Of a DNA stretch of 64,000 nt, positions 34,043 to 46,224 are shown piece by piece (position 1 is the first letter of the stretch; every line of letters starts with the position of its first letter). A program made the translations under genes and the position numbers. The stretch is from Carallia brachiata. Its lineage: Eukaryota > Streptophyta > Magnoliopsida > Malpighiales > Rhizophoraceae. The stretch is taken from the NCBI GenBank assembly GCA_021464245.1, contig JADCRB010000066.1, positions 1,587,548-1,651,547 of the forward strand, read 5' to 3'. The notes under the pieces are model-generated. The model saw nothing but the letters and a program-made list of their open reading frames with translations. It ran no database searches and was not told where the DNA came from.

Positions 34043-34731
34043 TGTTAATGCAAAAATTCTGTAATTTGTAATTTGGAATTGAAAACAGTGAACTGCAGAT
34101 CGCTTCAAGTCGTGTGTCAAACGCCACTCTCCTTAAGGCAATATTCGCACTCCAATTCTGCACCAGAGCCTATGCGAATTCCGTCTCAGGATAAAATGAA
34201 GCCCTTAATTACACTTGTGCAGTGGTGAAATCAAGACGGGATAAGAGAATGTGCATGCAATATTGTTGGTACTGTTTGTAATTTCTCTGCAGCAAAATAC
34301 AAACAGTATGGATTCTTATAAAACATTTTGCAGGGAAGTTATTTATGGGACACAACTATTCAAATAATAAAACTGTTAGGTTGTGACTGTTTGACATAAC
34401 TGCCAAGCCAGCTACTTAACAGGAAAATTGTATGAAATATTCAATTATTATATAAAATTAATTAATTAAAATAATTAATTAATTATGTAATAAACTTCCA
34501 CGTGACACGTACATGCCAAGTGCTCAAGTGTCAAGTGCGTCTATAAAAACGCCTAAAATGCGCTATGCACCGCGCGCGCGCGCGCATGCGTGGCACTATC
34601 CATAAATTCCCTTTAGGCCAATTAAACTAATGTCATGTGTTTCCATATATAAAGCCTTCCAAACCTTTTTCTCTTTTTTATGTGGGACTTTTCCATTTCC
34701 TTTCTTTATTCATTTTGAAAATACCCTTACA
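34043..34731 (-). repeat. 5' LTR of the copia element (unit 2)
   Basis: A 689-bp LTR, nearly identical to 16466-17158, with the CG-alternating tract near 34572-34586. Confidence 0.9.
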
Positions 34732-34781
34732 CCTACGTCATAATTTGTGGTAGTGGGGGCTTGTGTTCTCACGGCTCCGGC
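34732..34781 (+). pseudogene. U1-c 3' part after the copia insertion (unit 2)
   Basis: CCTACGTCATAATTTGTGG and the 3' stem of U1, completing the copy interrupted at 28815. Confidence 0.92.
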
Positions 34782-35092
34782 AATTCTTACTCAATGTTTT
34801 ATTTTAATTCTTTTGAAGTTAATTCTTTCGACCGATGCTTCCCTATGCCTGTGAGGAAGAGAGATGATTTGTGTAAATATGGTAGTCTTTTTTTTTTTTC
34901 TCTTTTGGTGCAAATAAAATCATGAAGTCACATAAGCTAAATTGATCAACACCTCAAAATGTAATGGGGAAGAGCTTAGAGGAGAAAGCATCAACAAGTC
35001 TGTAGGCGCAAATGATCTAATTGAAAGTCAAGGTTTCATCCCATTATAGTACTTCTTTTTATATTTGTCTCTACTAAAATGTTTATTTCGCT

Positions 35093-36034
35093 CAATGTTA
35101 TTAAAACCGAACCGGACCGGCCGGTTCGACCGATTTAACTGGGAACCGACCTCTGATCTGGTTCGGTTTACTCCTTGAAACTGGATAGTCAGAGAACCGG
35201 CCGGAAACCGGCGAACCGGACCGGTTCAACCCGAAACCGGTGAACCAGTCCCGATTTATCCGGTTCGGTCAAAATCATTTAATAGTTGACTACCACGTGT
35301 CGCCGCTGTAATGCGCCAGAAAATGCTGAAATAAATTTTGGTCCTCCTCCATGTCGAACTCACATCCTAAGCCTTAGCAAATCAATGTCCAGCCACTGCA
35401 CCAAGTTGTCCTCTTGTTTCTATATATACAATTAATTGTTTTTATTACTTCCAAAACAAGGTGCCGATCTACTCATGTTTGTCTTTTTTCAAATTTTTTA
35501 GTTTATTGATATAATTAATATTACAATTTTAAAAAACATATTCTTTTATTAAATATATAGTTAATTCATTATTTTTTTATAACTTAACATAAAGACTTGT
35601 GATATGCAAATATTTTTTATTTTACATTAAATAAAAATAACATATAATTAAATTTATTATCTATCATGTTAATATTTACAAAACTTATTAGTGAATCTCT
35701 ATCAATAACATTTTTCTTAATTACTTACTTATCTTATTGTTAATAGTAATTAATTTTAAATTTTCTCATATATTAAATTATAAATTAAGTATTTCTCTAA
35801 AAAAATATAAATTAAGTATAAAAATCTCTCGAATATATATTATAATATGTATAAAAACTTATATTTGTATGTTATTATATTTTACTCATCAGCATTTTTA
35901 TAGAATGTATATATTTTATATATTTAATATTAAATACCGGTTTTACCGGTTTAATCCCGGTTAAAGCGGTTGAACCGGTTGAACTTTGAACCTATGAGCA
36001 TTCCGGTTCTATAACCGATTCGGTTCTTAACTTG
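35093..36034. mobile_element. Non-autonomous hAT element hAT1 (unit 3)
   Basis: A 942-bp copy of the element at 17515, with the same TSD ATTTCGCT (35085-35092, 36035-36042). Small indels distinguish the two; the right terminus has lost a few bases (TTAACTTG for TTACAACCTTG). Confidence 0.92.
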
Positions 36035-36042
36035 ATTTCGCT

Positions 36043-37560
36043 CCACTCAATTTCTATATCTTTCTTCTTACTCCTACTACCAGAAATTCCTGGCTTGGAC
36101 ACAGCTCTGTAACAAACTTACTGTTACACAAAAACTATCTAGAGGAGTTTTTTTTTTTTTTTTGGTCTAATAGGAGGAATATCTCTCCTTATTCCTATAA
36201 ATCTCATGTTCCTTTCAAAATTAGAACTCAAAAATAAAAATAAAATTTAACTTACTAAACTATTAGAGTGTCTCTAAGGAACAAGAGCAGTCTTTTATAT
36301 CATGGGTGATCAGGCTAGCAAATCGCAGGTCAAAGTATTCAATCCATTTTTGGGGCCATCAATAGTAGGCTTTATAAATTCCTCCAAGGCTGGAACTAAA
36401 ACCAATATCAGTCCTGGGACAGTCACTAATCTATGTGAACCTTGTCATGTGCCCAATTGTTGACTTCAAGTGTAGCCAGGAAGCCCGGGAGGACCGTACA
36501 TGAACTCCATGTTGTTAATATTTTTCAGTACTTTGATATTGTTGTTAATATTTTTTTTATTGCACTTCAGTGCTTTGATTTGGACAACTATAGGTGTTGT
36601 TTGTTTGCTTTTAATTAACACAAAATCAGATAATGATCCAGGCAATAGAGCATGATCCTCTAGCTACAATGGTAAAGCTGCCAAACTCTTTTAAGGTTAG
36701 CAATTAGCACCACCCTCCACCAGTTGTTGGTTCATGGATGTTGACCTTATGCAATAACAAAAATGTCCTAGTTCTAAATTTAAGTAGGGTCGCTGGTGCC
36801 CTTAATTATGTTCCTAAAAAGTGAAAACTCAAGTATAGTTCAGGACACTGATTTTGATGCATTTAGTTGTTATGAACAGAGATGAATTTGCAAGCCTTGA
36901 ATTAGGTCCAAGAGGATGCCAAAAATATTAACTTTTGGGGTGTCCTCCAAGAACCGTTCGTGTTAGCAGTAAGCACAGCAAGATTTGGGTATGTGAAACT
37001 GATTAATGCTTCATATATAATATTTTTAACCACTATATGCCTACTATGTTTACATGATCACATTTGTTGTGGAAAGCGTTAATTTGATACTGTGTATTCT
37101 TTTATGTATGATTAATATATACAATTCTTTCATGTCCTTTTCAAGTTTGGTATGAGAATTGCTTCCAGGAACTAATCAAAGCTCTTACAATAATTTTTAT
37201 CAATAAAAGAGTTGTTACCCCTAAAACGCCAAAGCTCGCCTTAAAAAGACATCCAATATATGAGGCTCTCAGAATGTGTGATTTAATAAAAGATAAAAAA
37301 TACGAAGCTTTATTTTTGGCGAGGATATTATTTTGGTAAATAAAAAAAATTGTATTGGCTAAAAATGCATAATAACTTTTTGTATTCCATTAAGTAAATT
37401 AAATACATACATATTGATAAGTAAAAGTAATGGGACGAAAACCAAAACTAGAATTTGCGTTTCTTTGCTTAGTACAAATATCAATGTGGCAATGTCCAAG
37501 GACAAATCCTGAAAAAATAAAGAGAGAAAAAAAATGGAAAAAAGGTAACAGAAAACAGAA
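36043..37560. other. Remainder of the U5-to-U2 spacer (unit 3)
   Basis: Same spacer as in units 1 and 2, with the 53-codon ORF at 36302-36463. No recognised gene. Confidence 0.55.
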
Positions 37561-37571
37561 GTCCCACGTCG
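37561..37571 (+). promoter_or_regulatory. U2-a USE, unit 3 (TATA deleted)
   Basis: GTCCCACGTCG is one change from consensus. In units 1 and 2 a TATAAAG follows about 31 bp later. Here a 28-bp deletion after CCAATAGAG removes the TATA box, so the promoter should be inactive. Confidence 0.85.
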
Positions 37572-37606
37572 ACCAATAGAGTCTAACTCAGGATGCAATT
37601 TAAAGG

Positions 37607-37804
37607 ATACTTTTCTTGGCCTGTTGGTTAAGATTAAGTGTAGTATTTGTTCTTATCAATTTAATATTTGATACATGGGTCATTGACCCACATGATATTA
37701 AATTAATATTTAAATGGAAAGGGCTCACTACAATAGCTTGCTATTGGAGTCCTCGCGCGTTGCCCATGTGTTGCACTACTGCAAGGGCCAGGCACACCCT
37801 ACCA
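37607..37804 (+). pseudogene. U2 snRNA, divergent copy U2-a (unit 3), TATA-less
   Basis: 198-nt body as in unit 2, with GTAGTA and 3' end CACCCTACCA. The 28-bp promoter deletion brings the USE to within 36 bp of the RNA start and removes the TATA box. Probably silent. Confidence 0.85.
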
Positions 37805-38072
37805 ATTTTAGTCTAACTATTTCTTTTGTGCACAATTAAGAGCCACCGCATGATCTCAGAGATATAATAACTGTTGGCAACAGCCCCATTTGCGAAATTT
37901 TGATGGTGTTTGTTCATTCTTTTGATTTTTTTTTTTTTTCACAGGGTCCTGAACTTTAGCTTCAATCATACTCTGGGGCAAAGTACATTAAAAGTTTATT
38001 AAGAAGGTTTTGGAAATTAGCATCAATCTCAAACCCAAAGCGTCTAGGACACTAACTAGAAGATTGGTATAA

Positions 38073-38153
38073 GTGCACCCACCTAAGGTTTCCCAAGTGG
38101 CAGAGCCAACGTCATAATTTGTGGTAGTAGGGCCTACATTCACGTGGCCCCTT
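38073..38153 (+). pseudogene. U1 snRNA 3' fragment, U1-d (unit 3)
   Basis: The 5'-truncated U1 relic, as at 2941 and 20517. Confidence 0.88.
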
Positions 38154-38238
38154 CCAATTCTTACTCAATTTTTTATTGTGTTTTTTTTTTTTTACAAGTC
38201 AATTCTTTCCATGGATGGCAGCCTTGTGAGGAAGAGAG

Positions 38239-39961
38239 GGTAATGTATCTCATAAAATAGGTATGATTACATATTATATCTATAAATTTTAGAAATTATA
38301 AAACATTTACCGTAGTTTTAAGTGTAGTTACAAAAAAATCTCAAATAACTATTCTATTAACTGGAATTTATTTTAATAACAAAAATGCTATTGAAATTAT
38401 ATAAAGTGTCAAAATTGCCCTCTTAGCATAAATAATAGCAATTGACTGTTGGGCGCAAATTTCTTTGTCCAGAATCCTAACAGCTACAATTCAACAGCTA
38501 CAAAAATCATTTAGCTATAAATAAAGGTTTCAAACATCACAAAAGTTGGGCAAAAAGTATTCAGCTTCTTGTTTTTCTTTTTCTCCAAAAGACATTCTCC
38601 TCCTTGTTCTTCTTGTTCTTCTTCTCAACCTACAAATTTAAAAGCAATGTCTTTCTCAAGCTCAAGCTCCATGAATATTAAAGGCCACAGATTTAGAATC
38701 ATACCGCAGAAAACATGCAATAAAAGAGCTTCAACTAAAGTTTCCAACTTAAAAAAAAAGCAAGCACAACCTATAATATTGTTGTGAGGACAAAAACTAT
38801 AGTGCAAGCTTCATTAGGGATAGTGCCTACCCGTGAACTTCCAAAATGAGCAGTATATGGCTCTCAAAAATGTTGTCCATATTTAAATTGTTTACTTATT
38901 TTTTAGTGGCTCAAAAAAAGAAAAAAGACAATTTCAAAGACCAATTTTATGTCACTTTATTGATTAAGGATAACAAAAGTCAGTCAACAATCTTTTTGGT
39001 GCAAAACACAACAAAAAATTAAAAGGAAATAGGGATTTGAGCCGAGACTCTAAGAGCATAATAAAGATCAGGAAGAAGAAATAGGAAGAACACGTAATCA
39101 TATTACAGAATTTAATATCAATTAGTTCTTATATTTTTTATTATAATTAATTAATAACAAATTTTTTCTAATTTAATCGAACTCACCAATAAACACATAA
39201 AACATATCAATAATCACAATCAAGTGTTCTTTTGCTAAAACCCTCAATTTTGTTTTTAACTTGTAGACCTAACAGAAACCCCAAATTGATATTAAATTTT
39301 GAAAACGCTAAAAAATTGAAACCCTAATCTTGAAATTGATTAATTTATTGAAACCTAGACATAAAATAAACATTTCAGAACCCTATAAGCCTCAATTGAC
39401 TACCCAACTAAACCCCAATTTTTTAAGCCATTCTGGAAACCACAACACATCAGGATTCAAATTTTTAGGGTTTTCGTAGTGCTTTACAATCCTAAGCGAG
39501 CAAATGCCCAATGATGTCGTCGCTAAACCTTGAAATTGACTCAACCCTCAAACCCATTATTTTTTGCCCCTCATTGAACCGAACTATAAACTAATCTACG
39601 AAAAACAACAGCAACACATCAGAACACAACGAAAGAAGCAATAATTGGTCACTTATGATTTCTCACAAAAAAACCAAGGATTCTGGAAAGAGATTGAAGA
39701 GAATCAAAAAGGGTTTTAGTGCTTTGTTTTATCTCACTTTCAGAATGGCAAAGCAGAGATGGGAACAATAGAAATGAAGGACTAGGGTTGTGTGTGTTTG
39801 GAACATGATTGTATAAACAAAAGGATAACTTGGACTTTTCATGTCTTTTATTAGTTTTGATTAACAGCGTTAAGTCAGAGAATGTGTTTTGTAATTTCTA
39901 AAACTCATGAATGTGATCTATAATCATGCTTATTTTATGGGATGTAAAACGTAATTTACCC
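38239..39961. mobile_element. 1.7-kb non-autonomous TIR element (unit 3)
   Basis: Orthologous to 3105-4831; imperfect 9-bp duplications at 38230-38238 and 39962-39970. Confidence 0.75.
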
Positions 39962-40510
39962 AGAAGAGAGACAATTTGTGTAAATACAGGAGATTTGTAA
40001 GATACAAAGTATTGATAAATGTTTATCTTCCTCAAACAGAATTTGCTCAAGTTTTGACCTTTGAACAGAAACTTGCCTTTCATTTAATACCATGAATATA
40101 TTTTTCCTTTGCCAATTATAAAATATTAATTAGTACTCATAAACGTATAAATGCAGAGATCTTACATTCTTATTTTCTTGTCTTTGCTTCTTTCAAAATT
40201 ATTGATGTTTATTATGTATAGAAAAAGTTTATTGTCTTTGTTTTTTTTTTCTCTTGCGACAAAAAGCTCAAAAGAAGAATTATCAAAAATATTTTCTTGG
40301 GCTTTATTTTATTTTATTTTTTGATTTAAATGGCTTGGTTGCCAATAACCCATGTCATCAAAGTCTCTTTATCTAAAGCCATTGATTAGTAATGATCCAT
40401 TCTTTTGATTCCTTCTTTTCTTTCTGGCAAGGTACACTGCAAAGGACCAGTTGAGGGTGAGAAGGGATTTGAACCTGGACACCACAGTTTGTTTTGAGAG
40501 TGTAACTTGA

Positions 40511-40562
40511 ATCCCACATCGACACTGAACATAGATATCTATAGAAGCCTAGAAGATAAATA
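40511..40562 (+). promoter_or_regulatory. U1-a promoter, unit 3: USE + TATA
   Basis: Perfect USE ATCCCACATCG (40511-40521) and GATAAATA (40555-40562). Confidence 0.9.
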
Positions 40563-40585
40563 ACAGCATCTGAAATCCAAGTAAC

Positions 40586-40744
40586 ATACTTACCTGGACG
40601 GGGTCAATGGGTGATCAAGAAAGCCATGGCTTAGGTTGGTGGCCTTCATTGCACTTAGTAGGTGCACCAACCTAAGGTCTCCCCAATGGGGAGAGCCTAC
40701 GTCATAATTTGTGGTAGTAGGGGCTTGCGTCCGCGCAGCCCCTG
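40586..40744 (+). ncRNA. U1 snRNA, U1-a (unit 3)
   Basis: Same sequence as unit 2 U1-a, with a perfect splice-site recognition end ATACTTACCTG, GACGGGG stem, U1A loop and Sm region. Intact promoter. Confidence 0.92.
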
Positions 40745-41827
40745 TCAATACTAGAACAAAACTTTAACCTATGTAATCACCAATTTTATTTTGTTCAATC
40801 AATGATTGGCTCTGATCTTTGTTAATTGTTAATATAACCGTACAAGGTGATAGTATAACCATACTTTGTTAATATAACTGTACGAGGTGATAGTATAATG
40901 CTGCAAGGTTTGGGGCCAATTTGGAACAAATGGGCAGAGTCTACTTAATTCATTTATATTTATTGATTATTATGCATGAAGAGTGAAAATAATTTTGATG
41001 GTTATGATTGTATATCTGTGAGTTTCTGTTGTCAAATTTTCGTTTCTTCATAGTATTTATGATATCATTTATTTACAATCACAGGCAACTGATTTGTCAA
41101 AGAGTTGACAAAACTTTAACAATGCAAAACTACAAATTTGGGGGTTTTGCTCGGATGGATTGGTGCTGCAGGCCTGTTAGCCTCATTGATATTTCAAAAG
41201 ATAAATTATTATTAATTTTTTTGCCTGCAGTTGTTAATTGCTACAAAAGGGAGTACTTAGTAAATCTGATCATCCTTGGCAATAGAGAACAATTCAAAAC
41301 TTGGATTAGATGTACGACATGGGATTCTAGAAAATTAATTTAGACATTTGATATTTGCTCAAATTAAGTTCCGGCTCCTTAGTGCTAGAGATATTTTTGG
41401 TGCTACAATAATAAACCCTTGGTCTTGGAGTTTGCAGGAAAAGAATTTTTCTTTATCAAGAAAAAGAAAATTATCTTTTGTACATTTTAGCAATGGAAAA
41501 TCAATCATTGGACCTTCTGCTCCGTTTGATGTTTCCCAAATCTGATAAACGAGAAGAGCTATGGTAGGTCGGCGGTTAATGTAGAACCAGCCAAACCATC
41601 ATGACATAAATCTTTTGTACATTTTAGCAAGGGAAAATTGATCATTGACTTTAACCCCCTTCCCGCAGCCCCGAACAACTTTTGTTGCTTACTCTTTTTG
41701 TCAAAATCACAAGGCCACAGATTAAAAGTTAATCCTTCAGCAAAAAGAAAATATTTTTTAAAGGGGGAAAAAAATAAAAAAAAAATGCTGTAGGCAATCT
41801 CAGTTATTGTTTGGAATTGGTTGGGGC

Positions 41828-41908
41828 CTATTTGCAGCAAACACACGGTATTCTTTAGTAAAAGGCGAAAGAATAGTTCACTTTGTGTTCAACACATGGC
41901 TCCATGCT
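41828..41908 (-). pseudogene. U5 snRNA, U5-a (unit 3), 3' end deleted
   Basis: Same Sm-less truncation as in units 1 and 2. Promoter at 41931-41982 is intact. Confidence 0.88.
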
Positions 41909-41930
41909 CCGCATGATGTTGTCATTCGTC

Positions 41931-41982
41931 CATTTTAAGTGCAAGTTTTCACATAAGTAACTGTTTATAGTCGATGTGGGAC
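41931..41982 (-). promoter_or_regulatory. U5-a promoter, unit 3 (minus strand)
   Basis: USE on the minus strand at 41972-41982, a 33-bp gap, and TTAAAATG at 41931-41938. Confidence 0.82.
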
Positions 41983-42923
41983 TACAGTATTTGGCCCTTT
42001 GCTTCCCAAATCATCTATTGGAGAGAGATGTTTCCTTGAAAAGGTCGGAACATTCCCATTTTGACTAGCAAAAGGTATGTTGATACAGCTGAATCACAAA
42101 AAATTTTGAGTGGAGTTTGGCTTGGTAAACGCTGTCAAAAATTTTAATTATGTGAAATCTTTTATAGGAGAAAATAATAATATTTCCCATGTTGAGATAA
42201 GATTAGAGTCATCTTGGTAATATCTTATAATGCTAGATCCCACAGAGTGATGTGAGACTCTTAACAAATGCAATGTCAAAATGAATGCATATCAAGGACA
42301 TAAACCAATCACATAATTAATCTGAGAATAGAATTGTTAAGATCTTAGTCCCAACCACATTTTTCAAACCCAAGAAACCAAAAAAATTAATATAATTTTG
42401 GCTTCGTGGATTTTAATTGATGAAATGAGAAAGTAGATGTATTTCACAGTCCCCGCAAGAAGAATTAGTCCTTTACATCACACAATTCGTTGGGCCACTG
42501 ACTGAACTCACTAAAGGAAGAGATTTCACGGTACCCAAAAAGAAGATGCAACCATTCACAAAACTGTGTATGTCTAAGATGTATGTGTAGTCCACCAAAC
42601 GGCTTGATATAGAATCAAACTTATGACTTTACATAGAATGAACAATCCCCCTATAACTAGATCGCAATGTTTAGTAGTTGGCTTTATAGTTGTTGCCAAA
42701 ATATGAATCATATGACTGCTGTTCTACAATATAATCATGAAGTCACGTGCTCTAAATTGAACAATACCTCTAAATGCAAGGGCCACAGCTTAGGAGCGGA
42801 AGCATTAACAAGTCAATAGGCGAAAATGCTCTCATTCAAAATCAATATTTGATCCCATTATAGTACTATTTTCTATATTTGTCTCTACTAAAATTTTTGT
42901 TGGGAAATGTTAATGACCACACG

Positions 42924-43090
42924 AATTTGCCATACAAAAGTGTTATATTGCAACAACAGATAGATTTTGTACAACTGTAACAGTAAAATGTGCAACAAAA
43001 AAATATAATTATTTTTTCTGATTCACTTTTTAACATTGTGGTTGCACAAAATCTATCTGTTGTTGCAATATGACCATAGTATGACAAATT
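42924..43090. mobile_element. Foldback MITE-like repeat (unit 3)
   Basis: Orthologous to 7755-7918. Confidence 0.7.
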
Positions 43091-43706
43091 TTTTGTATGT
43101 CTCTATAGTGGAGCCCAATTTTTATTTTAATCCACTCAATTTTTTTACCCTTATATCTTTTTTCTTAATTTTTTGAGGATCGCAAATCATAAAAATACTC
43201 GTATTTTTTTGGTATATGTGAGAAGATAAAGAACCAATCAACTAAAAACAAAAGAAGACAATCACGTGTTTATCACCATCAAGAAGTAATCACAACCCCA
43301 AAGATGGATGATCGAATAAAACCTCGCCAAAACCAAAAACATAAAAAAAATAGTGGTATTAGCTGAAAATGAATCATAACTTTGCGTTTTCCATTAATAA
43401 GACCAAAAGCATACATAGTGATAGACATAATTGTGTCCACAGTGCAAACCTAAAACCAAGAATAAAAGCAATCTATCCAATTTTAGCGATCAACAAGAAC
43501 CTCTTGTATAAAGTATATCTTTACTTATAGCGTCTTTCCACATATTGGTAAGGAAAAGCAATGGGACACAAAGAAAACCAGAATTTCTGTCTGTTTGGAG
43601 TTCTGCACAACAAATTTGCCTTTCTTTGCATAGTGTACATATACCAACGTGGCATTGTCCAAGGACAAAGCTTGTAAAGATATAGAGGAAAAGACGGGTA
43701 ACAAAA

Positions 43707-43757
43707 ATCCCACATCGACCAAGAGATATCTAGCACAGCAAAAACTAGTTATAAAAT
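43707..43757 (+). promoter_or_regulatory. U2-b promoter, unit 3: USE + TATA
   Basis: USE ATCCCACATCG (43707-43717) and TATAAAAT (43750-43757), 32-bp gap. Confidence 0.93.
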
Positions 43758-43781
43758 CGAACTTGAGACGTAATCCAAAGC

Positions 43782-43977
43782 ATACCTTTCTCGGCCTTTT
43801 GGCTAAGATCAAGTGTAGTATCTGTTCTTATCAGTTTAATATCTGATACGTGGGTCAATGACTCACATGATATTAAATTAATTTTTAAATGGGGAGGGCT
43901 ACAACAATAGCTTGCTATTGGAGTCCTTGCGCGTCGCCCATGCGTTGCACTACTGCAAGGGCCTGGCGCACCCACCA
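43782..43977 (+). ncRNA. U2 snRNA, U2-b (unit 3)
   Basis: A 196-nt gene with GTAGTA and Sm-like AATTTTTAA. The end GGCGCACCCACCA agrees with the usual plant U2 better than GGCGAACCC in units 1 and 2. The stem CTGATACGTGGGTCAATGAC is complete. Intact promoter. This may be the most canonical U2 in the window. Confidence 0.96.
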
Positions 43978-44005
43978 ACGCTATTCTGACTATTTCCTTT
44001 TTGCT

Positions 44006-44101
44006 GGCAGCCCTACCAATTCTTACTGAATTTTTCTCCGTTTCTTGCAAAGAGGCAGCCCTACCAATTCTTACTGAATTTTTCTCCGTTTCTTGCAAAG
44101 A
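44006..44101 (+). repeat. 48-bp tandem duplication downstream of U2-b (unit 3 only)
   Basis: The stretch GGCAGCCCTACCAATTC...TTGCAAAG occurs twice with a 48-bp period (starts 44006 and 44054). Units 1 and 2 have one copy. It lies in spacer. Confidence 0.88.
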
Positions 44102-44607
44102 TGGGAGATTTGTAAGATACATGGTATTAATAAGTGTTTACCTTCTTCAAACAGAATTTGATCAAATTTTTACCTTGGAACTGAAAATCTTGTTTCGTTT
44201 AATACCATTAATATATTTTTCCTTTGCCGAATATTGAAAATGTTAATAAGTACTCATAAACATATGATTGCGGAGATCTTACGTTCTAGTTTTCTTGTCT
44301 TTGCTTCTATCAAAACTATTCCTTTTATTCTGCAGAAATGAAGTTTTCTGGTAGCAAAGTATTCAAAAGAAATAAGAATTACCAAAATAATTTCTTTAGC
44401 TTTAACTTGTTTGATTCAAATGGTTTGGTTGCCGACAACCCATGTAAGCAAATTCTTTCTTATCTAGACCCATTTTCTTGTGCTAGTCCAATTCCATTCT
44501 TTTCATACTTTGTTTTCTTTTTGGCAAGGTAAACTGCAAAGGACCGACAGAGGGTGAGAAGGGAGTCAAACCCCAACCCCACAATTTGTTAAGAGAATGT
44601 AACTTGA

Positions 44608-44660
44608 ATCCCACGTCGAAAATGGAAAAAGGATATGAACGAAAGCATAGAGGATAAATA
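44608..44660 (+). promoter_or_regulatory. U1-b promoter, unit 3: USE + TATA
   Basis: USE ATCCCACGTCG (44608-44618), one change; GATAAATA at 44653-44660. Confidence 0.85.
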
Positions 44661-44683
44661 GTAGCATTTGAAACCTTCCCGAC

Positions 44684-44839
44684 ATACTTACCTGGACGGG
44701 GTCAATGAGTGATCAAGAAGGCCCATGGCCTAGGTTGGCGGCCTCCATTGCACTCAGGAGGTGCACCTGCCTAAGGTCTCCCAAAGGGGAGAGCCTACGT
44801 CATAATTTGTGGTAGGGGGCCTGCGTTTGCGCGGCCCCT
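44684..44839 (+). ncRNA. U1 snRNA, U1-b (unit 3)
   Basis: Perfect 5' end, U1-70K loop, U1A loop ATTGCACTC and Sm region ATAATTTGTGG. One T-to-C change is in GGTTGGCGGCC. The downstream flank has lost about 12 bp (TGCCTATAGGAA) right after the GGCCCC 3' stem. Confidence 0.93.
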
Positions 44840-45707
44840 AAACAAAAGTTTATTTATTTTATGTGCAATTACTTTACTACAGATGTCAATTTTATTAAGT
44901 TAAATGATTGGCTTTGTACTTTGATAATTCTATCACTACAAAGTTCGGGGCCTTCGTTAAGGGGATATGACAAATAATTATTGACTATTATAAATTCGTA
45001 ACATTTATGGTATCATTTATTCAAAATCACAGGAAACTAAATTTGTTAAAGAGTTGAGAGACATTGACAATGCAAAACTACAAATTTGTGGGTTTTACTC
45101 TGATGGATTGCTACTGTTGGCCTGTTAGCCTTACTGATATATCAAAAGAAATATGATTACTTGTAGATTTTTTTTTTCATTTTTCCTCCACTTGTTAATT
45201 TCTAACGGAGCGAGTACTTAATAAAGCTGCCATCATCCTTGGCTACATAGAACAATTCAAATCTTGGGAATTAGATTTACAACTTAGATTCTTAGAAAAT
45301 CAAACCTTTGATATTTCTAGAACTGATAAAATCACAAATTTATCTAAAGTACAATAAATCTACATTTCACGCCCCCAAACAAGGCTATAGAACCGTGGAC
45401 TCCATTTTAAGTTTTGGCTTATTAGTGTTACAGTAGTGCCACAAAAATAGAAGTTTAATCCCAAAATTAACTCCATAAGCATTGCACCTCGTGTTCGGTG
45501 TTGACAATGTTGACATTTCCAAGTCCAGATAAACAATGAGCGCAGTGGCAAGGGGCTAACGTGAAACTAGCCAAGTGAAAATTATTGATTTCAGCTATTG
45601 ATTTCAGCCCTCCTCTAAAAAACAGGGAAAAAAACACCTTAAAATTACTATGCCTGCTGATGTCTTACAAAGCAAGCGCAAAAGCTTGGACTGGATTTGA
45701 TTGGGCT

Positions 45708-45819
45708 GAGATCTTATTAGGATCCACACCCTCCAAAAATTGGTGCATGTCATGCACGGTATTCTTTAGTAAAAGGCAAAAGAATAATTGGCTTTGTGCT
45801 CACCACATGGCACCATGCT
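45708..45819 (-). pseudogene. U5 snRNA, U5-b (unit 3), promoter deleted
   Basis: Same body as in units 1 and 2, with TGCC loop variant and Sm site AATTTTTGG. USE/TATA region deleted near 45842. Confidence 0.87.
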
Positions 45820-46224
45820 CTGCATAATGTGGTTGCCCGTCCATTAGAGAGAAAAGAAAGATGTTTCCTTAAAAATGTTGGAACATTCCCATTTTGACTT
45901 ACAAAAGCTCTTTGATACCTTTGAATTAGAACAAAATTTGAGTCCAGATTGGCTTCATAAATGCTGTCAAAAATCTTAATTATGTGGGATTGACATCTTT
46001 TATTGGAGAAAATCATGATATTTTGGGTGTCGAGAGATTTGTCAAAATTTTTATGGTGTTTGTTCATTCTTTTGATGTTTTTTGTTCTTTTTTCACAGGG
46101 TCCTCAATTTTTGCTTTAATGGTTCTCCATGGGAAAAGTACTTCCTTTTTGGCAAGTTAGCACGAGAAGGGTCTCAAACTCTCGACGCTGACATTTATTG
46201 ACAGGGTTTTGGATATTAACATCA

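Larger units (their letters stand above)
28816..34731 (-). mobile_element. Ty1/copia LTR retrotransposon in U1-c (unit 2)
   Basis: A 5916-bp element at the same base of U1-c, with the same TSD CCTAC (28811-28815, 34732-34736), as the unit 1 copy. LTRs are at 28816-29444 and 34043-34731. Identical site, internal tandem duplication and LTR difference show this is the same insertion event copied with the unit, not an independent insertion. Confidence 0.95.
17340..34916 (+). repeat. Tandem snRNA repeat unit 2 (about 17.6 kb), probable recombinant
   Basis: This is the middle copy. It carries both the left hAT element (shared only with unit 3) and the copia insertion in U1-c (shared only with unit 1). 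The left half matches unit 3 closely, for example in U1-a and in the 53-codon ORF. Around and after U2-b it shares several states with unit 1. The simplest reading is a product of unequal crossing over between the two outer units. Confidence 0.9.

Noticed and set aside
28816..34731. Unit 2 copia element as an independent second insertion
   Set aside because: Same target base, same TSD, same internal duplication and same LTR length difference as in unit 1. It was copied with the unit.
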